A DNA stretch of 64,000 bases. It comes from Elgaria multicarinata webbii. Taxonomy: Eukaryota > Chordata > Lepidosauria > Squamata > Anguidae. The number at the start of each line of letters is the position of its first letter. Position 1 is the stretch's first letter. The notes under the pieces were generated by a model that saw only the letters and a list, made by a program, of their open reading frames with translations, had not been told where the DNA came from and made no database searches. Location: NCBI RefSeq assembly GCF_023053635.1, contig NC_086178.1, forward strand, positions 37,184,726 to 37,248,725. Reading direction: 5' to 3'. Below are positions 45,190 through 58,400 of the stretch, piece by piece. Both the position numbers and the translations under genes were made by a program.

Positions 45190-45308
45190 ACACAGGGCTG
45201 GACAGGTGCTTTAGCCTACAACTCCCATCAGCCCTAGCCAGCATAGCCAATGCTGGGGGATGATGGAAGTTGGAGTATAAAACAACTGGAGGTTTTCCAC
45301 CCCTGCAC
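45190..45308. mobile_element. hAT-type MITE fragment
   Basis: Holds CTACAACTCCCATCAGCCCT, CAGCATAGCCAATGCTGGG and the end GGTTTTCCACCCCTGCA, the pattern of a widespread reptile hAT MITE. Likely within or beyond the PLS1 3'UTR. Confidence 0.6.
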
Positions 45309-45588
45309 CAAGAAAATATTTGTTTAAAAAGGCTATATAACAATAGTAATTTTAATCATGATTATTGCATTATGTTAGTAATGTTAGCTCATAAATTACT
45401 GATATATAAAAAATTCAGATGAAACCTTAAATATAAACAATTATTCTTTTTAAATAATCTCTCTATACATCTCCATATTTGTGTATATAAATTATCTCTG
45501 TTTTACAGCTACTAAATTTCATTAGTCTGTAAACAATGAGGCATTCATTGTGTTTATCGTGGCAGGAAATATGAAAAAAAAATCTTCT

Positions 45589-45724
45589 TTATTTCATTCT
45601 GTTCAGTCCTCTTCCCATCAAGCATGCGAACACCGTCATAACCATTTTTGGCTTCACTTCTACCAAGTCATCTGGTAGGGCATATATACAAGCACCAATT
45701 TTCCGAGCAACTGAAATAGCATAC
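45589..45724 (-). CDS. PLS1: PLS1 final coding exon and stop
   Basis: Acceptor TTTCCAAG. It completes Lys and encodes [36 protein letters not shown] and GRGLNRMK, then TAA at 45589-45591. An AATAAA overlaps the stop but is unlikely to be the working poly(A) signal; the 3'UTR probably continues to lower coordinates. Confidence 0.94.
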
Positions 45725-48700
45725 CTTGGAAAGAAAAAAGAATATATATATATATTTATTATTTATCTGGCATCATTTGATTGGTGAGATACAATAACTT
45801 TATTACCTTGGGTTGTATCCAGTGGTGGCTTTGCATTACTAGAAAGTGCTTCTGCTTGACAAGTCAGAGCAATCTCCCCCTCCCCCTCCACACCTACTCT
45901 ATATCCTGTTCTGTGCTGAAGAATCTCTGAACACTTGGGAGCAGCTTTTTGTGTGGGGCAATAGTAACAAATTTTCTTTTAAACATGTATTGCTTAACAA
46001 ATGTGGGCTTTGACAAGCAATTAGCAAAACCATGTCCTCTGTCTGTGAACAATTTACAGCCATTGATGTGACGTATCATTATTATCACTATTATTATTTA
46101 TTTACTATAATTTGTATACCACCTTTGAATATAAAATGTCCAATGCAGTATACAGTATAAAGCTACAACACACAACTCATAAACATCACAGAATATTGTA
46201 AAAATTTAAAAATTGAGCTTAAGTTTATTCACCCTCATCTAGTAATCCAGTAACCACTAATCCAGGCCACTCATTTATGGATGCAACTTATCTTCTCAGC
46301 TGGATTTGATGGGGGGAGGGGAGAGAGATAGAGCTGAGTGTCATCAGCATTCTGATAACACCGCACTAATAGTCCTAGAGCTGCAGCATTAAAGTGAGGA
46401 GGGGGTTGAGTGATGGACTGTGCACACATGAATCTTGCTAGTCCACTTGAGTAGCAACAAGTTACTTGGGATCACAGTTCCCATATCATTTGCAGATGTA
46501 AAGCATGCTGAATTAGTATGCCTAATACCTGAGCTCAGATCCAGCAAATGAGACTCACATGTAGAAGCAGGTTGACGTGTGCACAGAAACACTGCAATGA
46601 TTATTAAAAAGACTGGATGCATCTTTTGGTGTCCCCATTAAGAGCCACCAGTTGCCATATGGCATAAGCTTTCAGACAGGAGTGTATTTTGTTAGATGTA
46701 TAATTAGTAGAAAGATAAGCAGACATGGAACAGCAAGCACATATCTGCCAGCTGAGAATAACACCTCAAAGGGCTCTAGTCGGTGAAAGTTTGGGCCACA
46801 GAAATGTTAGTGTTTAAGGTAGCACAGGATGGTTTGTTGTTTTTGCTGAAACAGACTAACACTCTGGAATTAGTTGACATGCCTCTCCCACACTAGAGGC
46901 ATTCAAGAGGCAGCTGGACAACCATCTGTCAGGGATACTTTAGGGTGGATTCCTGCATTGAGCAGGAGGTTGGACTCAATGGCCTTGTAGGCCCCTTCCA
47001 ACTCTGCTAGTCTATGATTCAATGTGCAACTAGTTCTGTGTGTTACAGATAGATCAGCACTGTTTTGTTTAATAAAGGAATAAAATGTGCTGGAAGGACT
47101 TACTTAGCATTATTCAGCTTGTCTGTTTCCGTAAGATCTTCCCTTTTAACCATTTCTGGACGAATTGCTTTCGGTGCAATGGCATCTATTAAATCTAATA
47201 CAGGTAAACTGGTGCTAATAGATTTGTCCTAAAAGAAGAAGTGTTAAAATGTTTCATTATCATTGAAACCTGGATTTTCTTTAATTCTCATCAGTATTTT
47301 GCCATACATCTCATTGCTTTTTAATCTACTCTCTCATTGATACATAAATCCTTTAGTTGTGACTTCATTATATGGACTCATTGTCAGATCATGATTGAAC
47401 ATAAAGTCACACGTGTTCCATTAAAAAAACATCAGAGCACCCTATTGTGTATTTTTTTATATAAAAAAAGGTTTTCAGAAATTTCTTGCATCTACCATGT
47501 TTGTATTTTCATCCTGTTGACTTCTTTCTGTGATTAGAAGTTCCTTTTGCTTGTTTATAAATGCCATAATCTGCTTATTCCTGAAATCCCAATACTGCTT
47601 TGAGCTCTACATTTTGTTACTAGGATACCGAAATGTGCTTCTTCTCTGCCTTAAATAGCAGGTAGTCACTTCGTTCAACATCTAAAGCAGATGGGCAATC
47701 TGGTCCATGACAACAAGAAATCAGCAAGAGGGGCCGTAGAATGATGTAATTAGCTCTGTTCCTCGAGAATTTCAGCTTGCTATTCCTCCTGACAGATTAA
47801 AGCTATGATTTCAAGATTTGCTCATAGCCAATTTGCCACCATGCACACGATGCATTTAAACCTAGCACTTTGTTATCCCATTTTAGCTATTAAGCTGATG
47901 TGTCTTGATAGATTTGTTGGGTCACAAAATCCCTTTTGAGAACTAATTATTTTGGAACATGTCACTCCATTTTTTTATCATAAAATGGTCATGTAACTTT
48001 TCTTTGACATGTGTATTTCCACTTCTGAGTAGTCTGATCTTCAGAATACTATACCTGCTCAAAGCCCATTGAAACCAATGTAGGCTTACACAAGAGAATA
48101 TAAGGACCGTAGCCTTATTTTGTCTTATGGAACAGAATAATTAAGATGATACTACAAAATGAGAGCTCATGAGTTTGTAGCTATTTTTTTAATTCAAGAA
48201 CGAACATTTGGGCCTCTACATTCCTTTTATGATTTGTGGCACAACATGCTGATTTATTTCAAACATATATGCATGGCTATTGGAGACGACTCTTTATCTG
48301 AATATACAAGGTAAACCCGTAAACTGCAATAAATCATACAGACACATGTACAAGTCCTACTGAAATCAATGGAAATATGGGCTGTACTGAGCTGCATTGT
48401 TGCTTTGCTTTTAATGTGTTCTGTTTATAAGAATGACAACTTAATCTGCCATAATTATTATATTCTCAATTATTCAGCAAATATTTTATTACAATCATAT
48501 GGTAATATTGATACTTTTATGAAGCAGAAATGCTCTGATCTATGGTTTTGTTAATTTGTTTTTTACTGTCTTATATTTGGTGGAAGCACCAGATTTCATT
48601 CCCTTTGTTAAAGTGTATGCCCTCTCTGGTTTTAATGCAACATCATGTTGCAAGTGTGCCCCAAATCTCAACTACTTCCACAAGATGGGATAAAATATTT

Positions 48701-50169
48701 AGTTTCTTTGTATTGTTCAAATATTCTTTCTTTGGATGCTGAAAAGGCCTTTGAAAAAATTCACTGGAAATTTATTTTTGCCATGTTGAGTAATTTTGGC
48801 TTTCCCACAGAATTTCTGAAATGGGTTAGAATTTTATATTCAGCCCTAAGAGCTAGAGTTATGACTAATGGTCTACTTTTGTCTTTTTTTCACTAGGGAG
48901 AGGTACTAGACAGGGAAGTCCACTTTCACCTCTTATATATGACTTATGTTTGGAACCTCCGGCTTGTACTATTAGACCAAACAATAGTATCCATCGGTTT
49001 ATGCACGATAGCTTAGAATTTAAAACTATTCTTTACGCTGATGATGTTTTACTGATTATCTCAAAACTCCAGTTACCTGTTTTGGCTTTGATGCAGTTGA
49101 TTAATACTTTTGGTCATTTGTCCGGCTATTCAATTAGTGCCAACTGAAGATACTATACCTTGATGTGTATTAGCTAATTGGCAATTTCATTGGTGTCCAG
49201 TGTTATTACTTAACTGGGAATGCTTATTCCCAGAGACTTATCTCAAATGATAAAGCTAAATTTGAGTAACTTACTTAATGAGATTTCAAGGAATTTAGAT
49301 AGATGGGCATCTTTAAAGCTGAGTCTGTGGAACAAGGTTAATGCACTCAAGATGAACATTTTACCTTGTATTGTTTATGTTATACATGGTATTCCTTTAT
49401 TTTTACCTGGGAAATATTTTCAAAAACTCAAAAGCTTTGTTTCATACATTTTGGGGGGATGGGGCGGGTTCTTCCCCACCTCGGATATCCTTGAACTCTT
49501 TAACAAGATGTGATAAATATTTAGTTCTTTGAAAGCCATCCCAAGTGATTTCAGGTTTGCTTATTGAGTAAATTGTTCTATAATGTGCTAAAATTACATT
49601 TCCACTAAGCATTTCCCCCTTCTAAGTAAAAGACAAACCATACAGACAAAAGTTTAAGGCTTCATTGCAAACAGACATGATCTTATATCCATATAGTTGT
49701 GCATTTAAAAATATATATTAAAATGCTAATCAGTTTTTTAAAACATCCATCATCTCAAAGACATTTTGCAGCCACTTACAGGCCACTTATGGAAGGACAA
49801 ATGCTAAACCTCTGTTAAAAATCTATTCCCATCAAAAAATCTATAGCTGATTAATTTATATTTTCTTTCTTTGGATAATCTCTTCATTACCTTGAAGCTA
49901 GTTATTGAAGTGCTTTTATCTGCATTTGCAAGAGTTTGATTCACCCATTTAATAATAATTTCATCATTTACTTTCTCACCCTCTCCAAGGTCTGATAGTA
50001 CATTCAAAGTGTACCTGCAATAGAAAGGACACCGTATTTGCAACTGATCATAAAATACAAAAATTCTCCAGTATTCTCCTAGTAATGTGTTACAATAATG
50101 ATAAAATACTGTTTTCGCACCAAGAAACCTATAGCGGGTTTGCCTGTACTGGAAACAGAGGAAGTACAA

Positions 50170-50214
<45 letters not shown>

Positions 50215-53200
50215 CCTGCCTTTTGCCCAATACTGGGCCTCAAGGTGGCCTTACAAACTTTAAAACATATACATTTTAAAACCTATGAAAAGAAATATAC
50301 AAAAGTTAAAAATATATTAAATATATTATAATATTAAAACATTAAAAATTTAAAATATATGACAATTTTACAAGTCCTTAACATAGACGGAGGCCCAGAT
50401 TATTCACCAAAGATCTGCCGGAACAAAGAATTTTTTGCCTGCTTCTGAAAGCACATCAAGGAAGGAGCCAGTCTAGCTTCCCCAGGAAGAGAGTTCTAGA
50501 GCACTGGAGCAGCCACCGAGAAGGCCCTCTCCCATGTCCCCACCAGGTGTGCCTGTGAAGATGGTGGGACTGAAAGAAGGGCTTCCCCAGAAGATCTCAA
50601 AGCATGGGCAAGCTCATAAGGGAGAATATGGTCTTTCAGATAACCTGGACTCAAGCCATATAGGGCTTTATAGGTCATAACCAGCACTTTGAATTGTGCC
50701 TGGAAACAGACTGGAAGCCAGTGGAGCTGTTTTAACAGGGGAGTTGTATGCTCCATGTAAACATCCCCGGACAACAATCTGGCTGCAGCTCTTTGAACCA
50801 GCTGGAGTTTCCGAACACTCTTTAAAGGCAGCCCTACGTACAGTGTGTTACAGTAATCCAATCAGGATGTGATTAAGGCATGTGTCACCGTGGCCAGGTC
50901 CGACATCTCTAGGAACGGGCGCAGCTGGCACACTAACTTTAACTGTGCAAATGCACTCCTGGCCACCGCCAAAACCTCGGCATCCAGGCTCAGGGCTGAA
51001 TCCAGAAGTACACCCAAGCTGCGGACCTGTGTCTTCAGGGGGAGTGTAACCCCATCCAGCACAAGCTGAATCCCTATTCTCTGATCTGCCTTTTGACTGA
51101 CCAGGAGCACCTCTGTCTTGTCTGGATTAAGCTTCAACTTGTTCACCCTCATCCAATCCATTACTGCCAACAGACACCAGTTTAGCACAGAAACCGCTTC
51201 CTTGAAATTGGGTGGAAAAGAGTAGTAGAGCTGGGTGTCATCAGCGTACTGGTGGCACTACACACCTAAACCCTGGATAATCTCTCCCAATGGCTTCATG
51301 TATATGTTAAATAGCATGGGGGACAAAACAGAGCCCTGAGGGACTCCACAGGCTAACAGCCAAGGAGTCAAACAGGAGCCACCCAGCACCACCTTCTGGG
51401 TCCGCCCCTCCAGGAAGGAATGGAGCCACTGTAAAACAGTGCCTCCAAGACCCATCCCAGCAAGGCGGCCCAGAAGGATACCATGGTCGATGGTATCGAA
51501 CGCCGCTGAGAGGTCCAGCAGAACCAACAGGGACACACTCCCCCCATCCAGTTCCTGGCATAGGTCATCCACCAAGGCGACCAAAGCTGTTTCTGTCCCA
51601 TAACCAGGCCTGAAGCCAGATTGAAATGGAAAAAGCCAACAGTGAGATAAAAACAAGTCACAACTTTACTGAAGCTGACCCAACACCAGCTAGCACAGTG
51701 CAGGGACTCAGACACTGAAAGACAGGGAAAGTACAGTCCATCTGTTGTGTTTTTCAAAACCTCCTGCCTTATTGGGAGACAATAAAGAGGTCTGCTACGT
51801 AATTTACAAAGCTTTATTCAGGCAATAAACATATTTTCTTACTTGAAGAGAGTCTAACTTCTAGGAACTTTCTTCTAGACAAAACTATGTAAACTAAGCA
51901 AGACAAGTCAAAGGTGCATTTTTTAAACTTAGCAAACAGGTGATTTTCACGAAGGTGCTGAAGAACGGCTTCTACATGGATCTGGTGTTTTTGGGGACCT
52001 TGAGAAAAAATAAGTAAATCATCTAAGTAATTAATAAGGAATTTGTTGAGATTTCCTCAATAACAAGAAGTCTCTCTGATGTGAATGTCTCGTGTCAGTT
52101 TGCCAGCACATGTGAATGCCAGAGAGAACGGAAATGCACACAACACCAGCCCAGCTGCTGGGTGGCAAGACAGACCAGAGAAGAGGCTGACAACAGAGAG
52201 TAACTGATGCAGGTCAGGCATTGCTACCGTTAGGCACACTGTCCTGTGGCTTATAGAACACTCCTCAGGAGCTAATGTATAACCCTGACAGAATTTTCTT
52301 GAAAAAGAAAACCAGACTTGGAGTAGTAATTTGGAGCAGAGAAGCAGCAAGAAGAAAAGGCAGCCTTAACACTTCCCTGCCTACAAGTTCCCTACTCCGA
52401 ATCCCAATTGTTTTTCTTTCCATGGGTACAGAGCCAGCCACCGCGAAATAGGAGGCATGGTGAATTGCATGCTCCCTCCCCAGCCAGGAGATCATGCTAT
52501 TGCCGCATGGCACCTGCCCATGCACCCCACTGCAGCCACACCTCCCACTGTTGCTGCCACCGCTGCCTGCTCTGTGGACCCTCTCAACTGTGACACAGAA
52601 CATAAACATACATTGTAAACACTGAAATATCTTACAAAGGTGAAAACAAATTGTAGTGCATACATTTAGAGGTCTGGGACCAAACGTTTGCATGGCCCTT
52701 CTAGACTATAATCCTATACATAATTAAGGCAGGGGTCTCCAACCTTTTTGGACTTGTGGGCAAATTTGGGAATTTGATAAACTGCTATGGGGACCACCAC
52801 AAAATGACTCTTATGGAGAATGTAGCTAGTCACAGTATGGCTGCCATAGGAGCCTGGCTAGCCAAAACTGAGCTAAAGACGGGCGGGGGAGAGGAACAGT
52901 GAGGCTAGAGGCTGGGAGGGGGGAAAATAGTAAGTCAAAGAGGTAGAGGCGAGAGAAAGAGCAAGGCTAGAAAGGGAAAGAGAAGACTGCCCTAAAGTTT
53001 TCCAAGGTTTTTCTTAAAAGGATTTTTTTCTTGAAGGGGTCAGTGAGGGGAGAACCTTGTGGATGCCATTGGAGGTCCCTGCAGGACTTGCGTTGGGGAC
53101 CCTTGTACTAGGGAATAAACCCACTTGGACAAAGTAAATATGGATAGGATTGTGTTGCCCATTCACATTTCGAAAAGTGCAAGTTCCTAAATTATACCTA

Positions 53201-55437
53201 TGAGCTTCATTAAGGAGTTAACCCTGAAAATAATTATCTGATTTTATAAATGAAATCTGGAGTCTAGTTGCAAACAGATGAAGATGATAACTTGGTTTTG
53301 AAAGCCAATGTGTTTTGTGAGCTCTGCTAAATCCTTACCTTCTCATTAATTGCCACACCAGTGCCAAGGTCAATGTTGGGTTGCCTTCATTGAGGTCCTG
53401 TCCACCAATACCAACCAATGAGAATCTGGCCTTTGTCTTTCCCAATTCCACTGCGTAGTTACAATTTTCAATCTAAAAGTGATTTGTTTATAAAAATGAC
53501 AAATAGTGTTCAGCTTCAGAAATTATAGATAATTGGGACCATAATTTATTAAAATGATGTTTTGGAAGGAGCAAACCAGCCACGACACCAGCACAAGAGC
53601 AGCCTATACAAATAGATCAGTACGTTTAATCTATGTGTATATGGTTGTAAAGATTTTGCACAATGCATAATTTAGGTGTGTCAAACAAATGAGATGCAGA
53701 TGAATGTATCAGTGTGAGTGAAGTCCCCCCACTATTGGGCCTCCAAGTGTGCAACAAAGATTTCTGATGGGGTAAGAGTCAGTGCTTTATTGGAGGCCCA
53801 CCCAGATAGAGGACACACAGCTCTGCCGTTATTCTTTGACTCAAGAGGATGAGTCCTGGCAGAATTCCCACTTCCCCAGCCTTGCATACGTCACAGGTGA
53901 CAAAATCAGTCAATGGACTTTTAGCGATTGAGTCAGCTCCTCTAGAAGTGGCAGAGCTGACCACACTACAGATATTGTCAGCCTTCATAAGGCTTCAGCT
54001 CCCTGCTGAGACCACATCCTCCTATTGTCCTAGTAGGAGAGAGCTCTAGCCAGCAGGAGCCACTTGGAGCTATCCATGGTCCTACTTTCTTCCTGCCCTG
54101 ATCTTGTTACCAGCTTCCCTTTTGAGACTGAAAGAACCACAGAATTGAATAAAGTCCTGTAGGAGGATATTAACATGAATTCTATTTCTAATTTATTCTT
54201 TCAATTAAATTACTGTTCCTGGGTACACAGTTCTATCTTTTTTATTTCTTACAATCAACAGGTAGCTACCTTCCAGAAGTTCAGAGCATATGTTTCTAGT
54301 ATGCCTGCCCTGAAGATTCCACACAGCATTTTTTCTGTTCCAACATTTATTATTTTAAAATATTCCATTTGGCATAATGGTATCATGGTTGTGGAATGAG
54401 CTTCCCAGACAGGCTCACCTGGCACATAGATTGTTTGTTTTTCCCAGCACCAGATGAAGACCTTTCTATTTTCTCGGGCATTTTAGGTCTTTTAGTTTCG
54501 CTGTTTTAAATCTGTCACTGTATTTTAAATTGTTGCTAGGTTATTACTTTTATTTTATACCGTAGTTTTAAATTTCTAACCTCTTATAATGTATCTGATG
54601 TAGCATTTTATGGTTTAATTGTTGTGAATTGCTCAAAGAGTAGTTTGGGTGGTATAGAAAGGTAATAAATAAATAAATAAATAAATTTATACTATTGGGT
54701 GGTATAGAAATGTAATAAATAAATTAGCAAATAAAGCAATGCTATATTTTATGTATAATTTTATGTACAGTGTCAACTGACTGGATTTCAACTAGACTGG
54801 CCATTTGGGGAGAGGCTTGGAGCACAAAAGCTAGTACAGGAGGTTCATGCTAAGGGTTGCCCTTACCTTTTTATTGTTTATTTGTGCATATATGCATTGT
54901 GTATGCTTGGATACTGGGCAGAAAAAGACCCAGCACTGGATATGTGCAAAAACGTCTGGCTTCACAGGAAGCTGAATTCCTTGCTGCCTCCCTTCCTTTC
55001 CAACCCAGCCTAGATAAGTGAATGCATCTTAAGATCTGATTTGATTTGATTTATTACATTTATATACCGCCCCATAGCTGAAGCTCTCTGGGCGGTTTAC
55101 AAAAGTTAAAAGCAGTGAACATTAAAAAGTATACAAAATTTAAAAACCATCTCTCACTAGGCAGTTAGCTGCCTGCTGTTGTCATCACTGAATATATTGT
55201 AACTCCAAACATCTTGCTGATCTCTGCTGTCACTGCTTCAGTGTCCCACTCACTTTTGTTATGAGCCAACACTGAGTCCTGATTGGGCGTAACTAAGCCT
55301 AACTGAAGCGTGGAAGAGAGTTCTGGGCTCGGCCTCACTGGAGTTTCCATTTGGTTTTGTGAACCACAGTCTCCAGCAGTTGTACAGATAAGCTCAGCAT
55401 CCCCTCTCTCCTGACCTGTGGTGTGTGTGTGTGTGTG

Positions 55438-55488
<51 letters not shown>

Positions 55489-58400
55489 CAGAGAAAGAGA
55501 TAGCCAGTTTAGTGGTTAGAATGTTGGACTGAAAGTCAAGAGATTTATTTATTTATTTATTTATTTCATTTCTATAACGCCCAATAGCCGGAGATCTCTG
55601 GGCGGTTCACAAAAATTAAAACCATTCAAAGTATAAAACAACAGTATAAAACCAAAATATAAAATACAATATAAAAGCTCAACCAGATAAAAACACCAGC
55701 AATGCAAAATTACAAATTTAAAACACCAAGTTAAAATTTATTTATAGACTGTTAAAATGCTGGGAGAATAAAAAAGTCTTCCCCTGGCGTCTAAAAGCAT
55801 ATAATGTAGGTGCCAAGCGAACCTCCTTAGGTTGCTCATTCCACAGCCGGGGTGCCACAGCAGAGAAGGCCCTCCTCCTGGTAACCACCTGCCTCACTTC
55901 CTTTGGCAGGGGCTTGCGGAGAAGGACCCCTGAGGATGACCTTAGGGTCCAGGCAAATACATACGGATGGAGGCGTTCCTTCAGATAGCTTTAAATGTTA
56001 ATACCAGCACTTTGAATCGGCCCCGGACCCGGACTGGCAACCAAAGAAGCTGGAAAAGGACTGGGGTGATGTGGTAGATCCAGGTTCTAGTTCGCACTTG
56101 GCCATGCTGGGTGATTTTGGGCCAGTCACAGACTCTCAGCCCAACCTATCACACAGGGTTGTAGTTGTGAGGATAAAATGGAGAAGAGGAGGATTATGTG
56201 TGTGATTCTTTGTGGGGTTTGTGTGTGGGGTTTGAATTCATCATTGGCTAGGTATACTGGGTGGGATCCAATGGTGCTCAACTGCTGTCAGCCAACATGG
56301 CTAGTCCTGGTACACATGTGGCCTGGTACACTGCTGGCAGAGGTGATGTAGTAATTCTGGGGGCAAGACCCCAAATGAATGTAAATGCAAGTTTCAGGAA
56401 GAGGCAAGTCATGCTTTCCAGAAACAAGCGTTTCTGGTCATTTGGGGGTAATGCGCCGTCACACCGGTGGGGCTGGCCATGTGCCTACCAGGACCGGCAG
56501 TGATGGCTGCCTTCAGTAGGGCAGCACTGGATCCTACCCAATGTATATTTTTTACTTGATATACAGTCTGTGGTTTGGTTCATTTTCTGCATGCAATCTG
56601 CCCTGCATGGGTTTTGAGTTCTCTGCTATAGATGCATTTATTGTCTCTGACACTAATATCAGCCTTGGCCTGTAAAATGGCTAAATGTTTTCTACTTAAT
56701 GGATGTGTGTGACCTGAACTGTGGCCTATTGCTTTGCTCACTTTTATTCACTTTGTTCACTCTGCATGTGTTGTGAGTTTTTTGCCACTGATTCACTGAT
56801 TGTCCTTGGTATTCATTCCCCATCTGTAAACTGGCTATATGATTCCAAGAATGCCTTCTAAAGGCTAAATATCTTAATAATATGCTGCATATATGTGTGT
56901 TATAAATGTGACTTGACATGTTGCCTGCAGCTCAGCTCAGCTGCTTGACTGATCTTTTCTGCATGCACTTTTAGTACTTGCTTTTTGTTTGTAGAACGTT
57001 TGTAATCTGTACTGCGTTACGCTGACCTGTGTAGCATTTTTCATATGCTCCACTATGTGGCCCCCATGCTTCATCCCGTGACCCAACATGCTCCGCCTCC
57101 TAATTTGCTGTGTTCCATCCCAAGAGTTTCACCAAGATGCTACAACTGTTTGAATGTCAATAATTGTAACAATATTTACCCTAAGCAAGGCTTAAACATC
57201 TTTTACCAACCTTTTTCATGTTACTCCCAAGTACAGGATATGGTGGTTTGTTGACATGGTTCCACTGTACTGGTACACGGATCATTTCATAGAGCTGGAA
57301 GATTACTAAAGCATCAGCAAGGTCACTGGTTAGAGTGCAGGGAGAAAAAAAGTAAAAGATCTTTACACAACAAAATCTCCAGTTCCCTGTATGTTGTCAA
57401 TACTGTATCTTGGTAAATTCCTCTAACTTTCATTCCCCAGCCCTCATACATTTTCTCATTAAAATATTCATTTAGCATCACTCTCACTGGAATAAAAACA
57501 GATGGCTTTTCTAAAAACTTATGTAATAAGATTGAATCCTAAGGTTCACAGCCTAAGTACTGACTGCATCCCCATGTTTATCTAAAATGGGATTGGTCAA
57601 GTTCACACAGATATGCGGAACTGGCAGTAGAATTCAAGAAGTATTCTAGAAGGAACATGCAACCTAGGCACTCATAATATTTCCAGCATCACCAGCTCCC
57701 TGTACAGTGCATCCCAAAATCCTCTGCACACTAAATTCACATGGCCTTGCCATCACTGTGACCCTGGCTCCAAGGTGGCAAAAATCTTAAGCCAGCCCTG
57801 TCTGACAGAAAACTACCCCATCCGTCTTTACTATTAGATTTGGCAGGCAGAAATTGGCACTGGTCGTATAACACCTACTGACTCAAATGGCTTACTTGGT
57901 GTTGCAGAAGTGGGCTAGGAGGCAGAGACACTGGGGTCATGGCCCCAAATCTTTGCCCCAGGCCCCCGGATCTATTCCACAGAGACCTGACTGAACATTG
58001 AAAAACAAGGTTGTTTGTTTTTTCTCAGCTTACTTGCCATGCAGGGGGCAATTTTCAAGATAGGCTGCAGCTGGGGGAAAGAAGGGGTAACTCTTCACTT
58101 TCCACATGCTGCAACCACCACACACACACACACACACACTTCTCCACAGCAATTAAGATTAGAAGAAAACTTTTTTTCTTCATTGGCTTGCAATGATCTG
58201 GGTGAGGGTGCAAATTAATTGAAGAATTGGTCTTATCTGAGAAAATTTGGGAACAAAATCAATTGGCTTGCTCTACCTCCTGTGAGATGTAAATAAATCC
58301 TAGTAATGTCTAAATCTGCATATATAGATACAAATTAACATATGCAGATTACTGCCCTATGTGCCTGGGTGCTGAATGCCTAGCAACACCTTTGGGGAGA

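Noticed and set aside
51640-52720. Possible old retroelement between an L2-type LINE and a hAT-like element
   Set aside because: No protein motif or repeat ends visible; too little to name.
53760-54170. Stretch with a CTTTATTGGAGG-type word and an AATAAAGTCC word, considered as a solo LTR fossil
   Set aside because: No paired TG/CA ends, target duplication or primer site could be defined; left unassigned.
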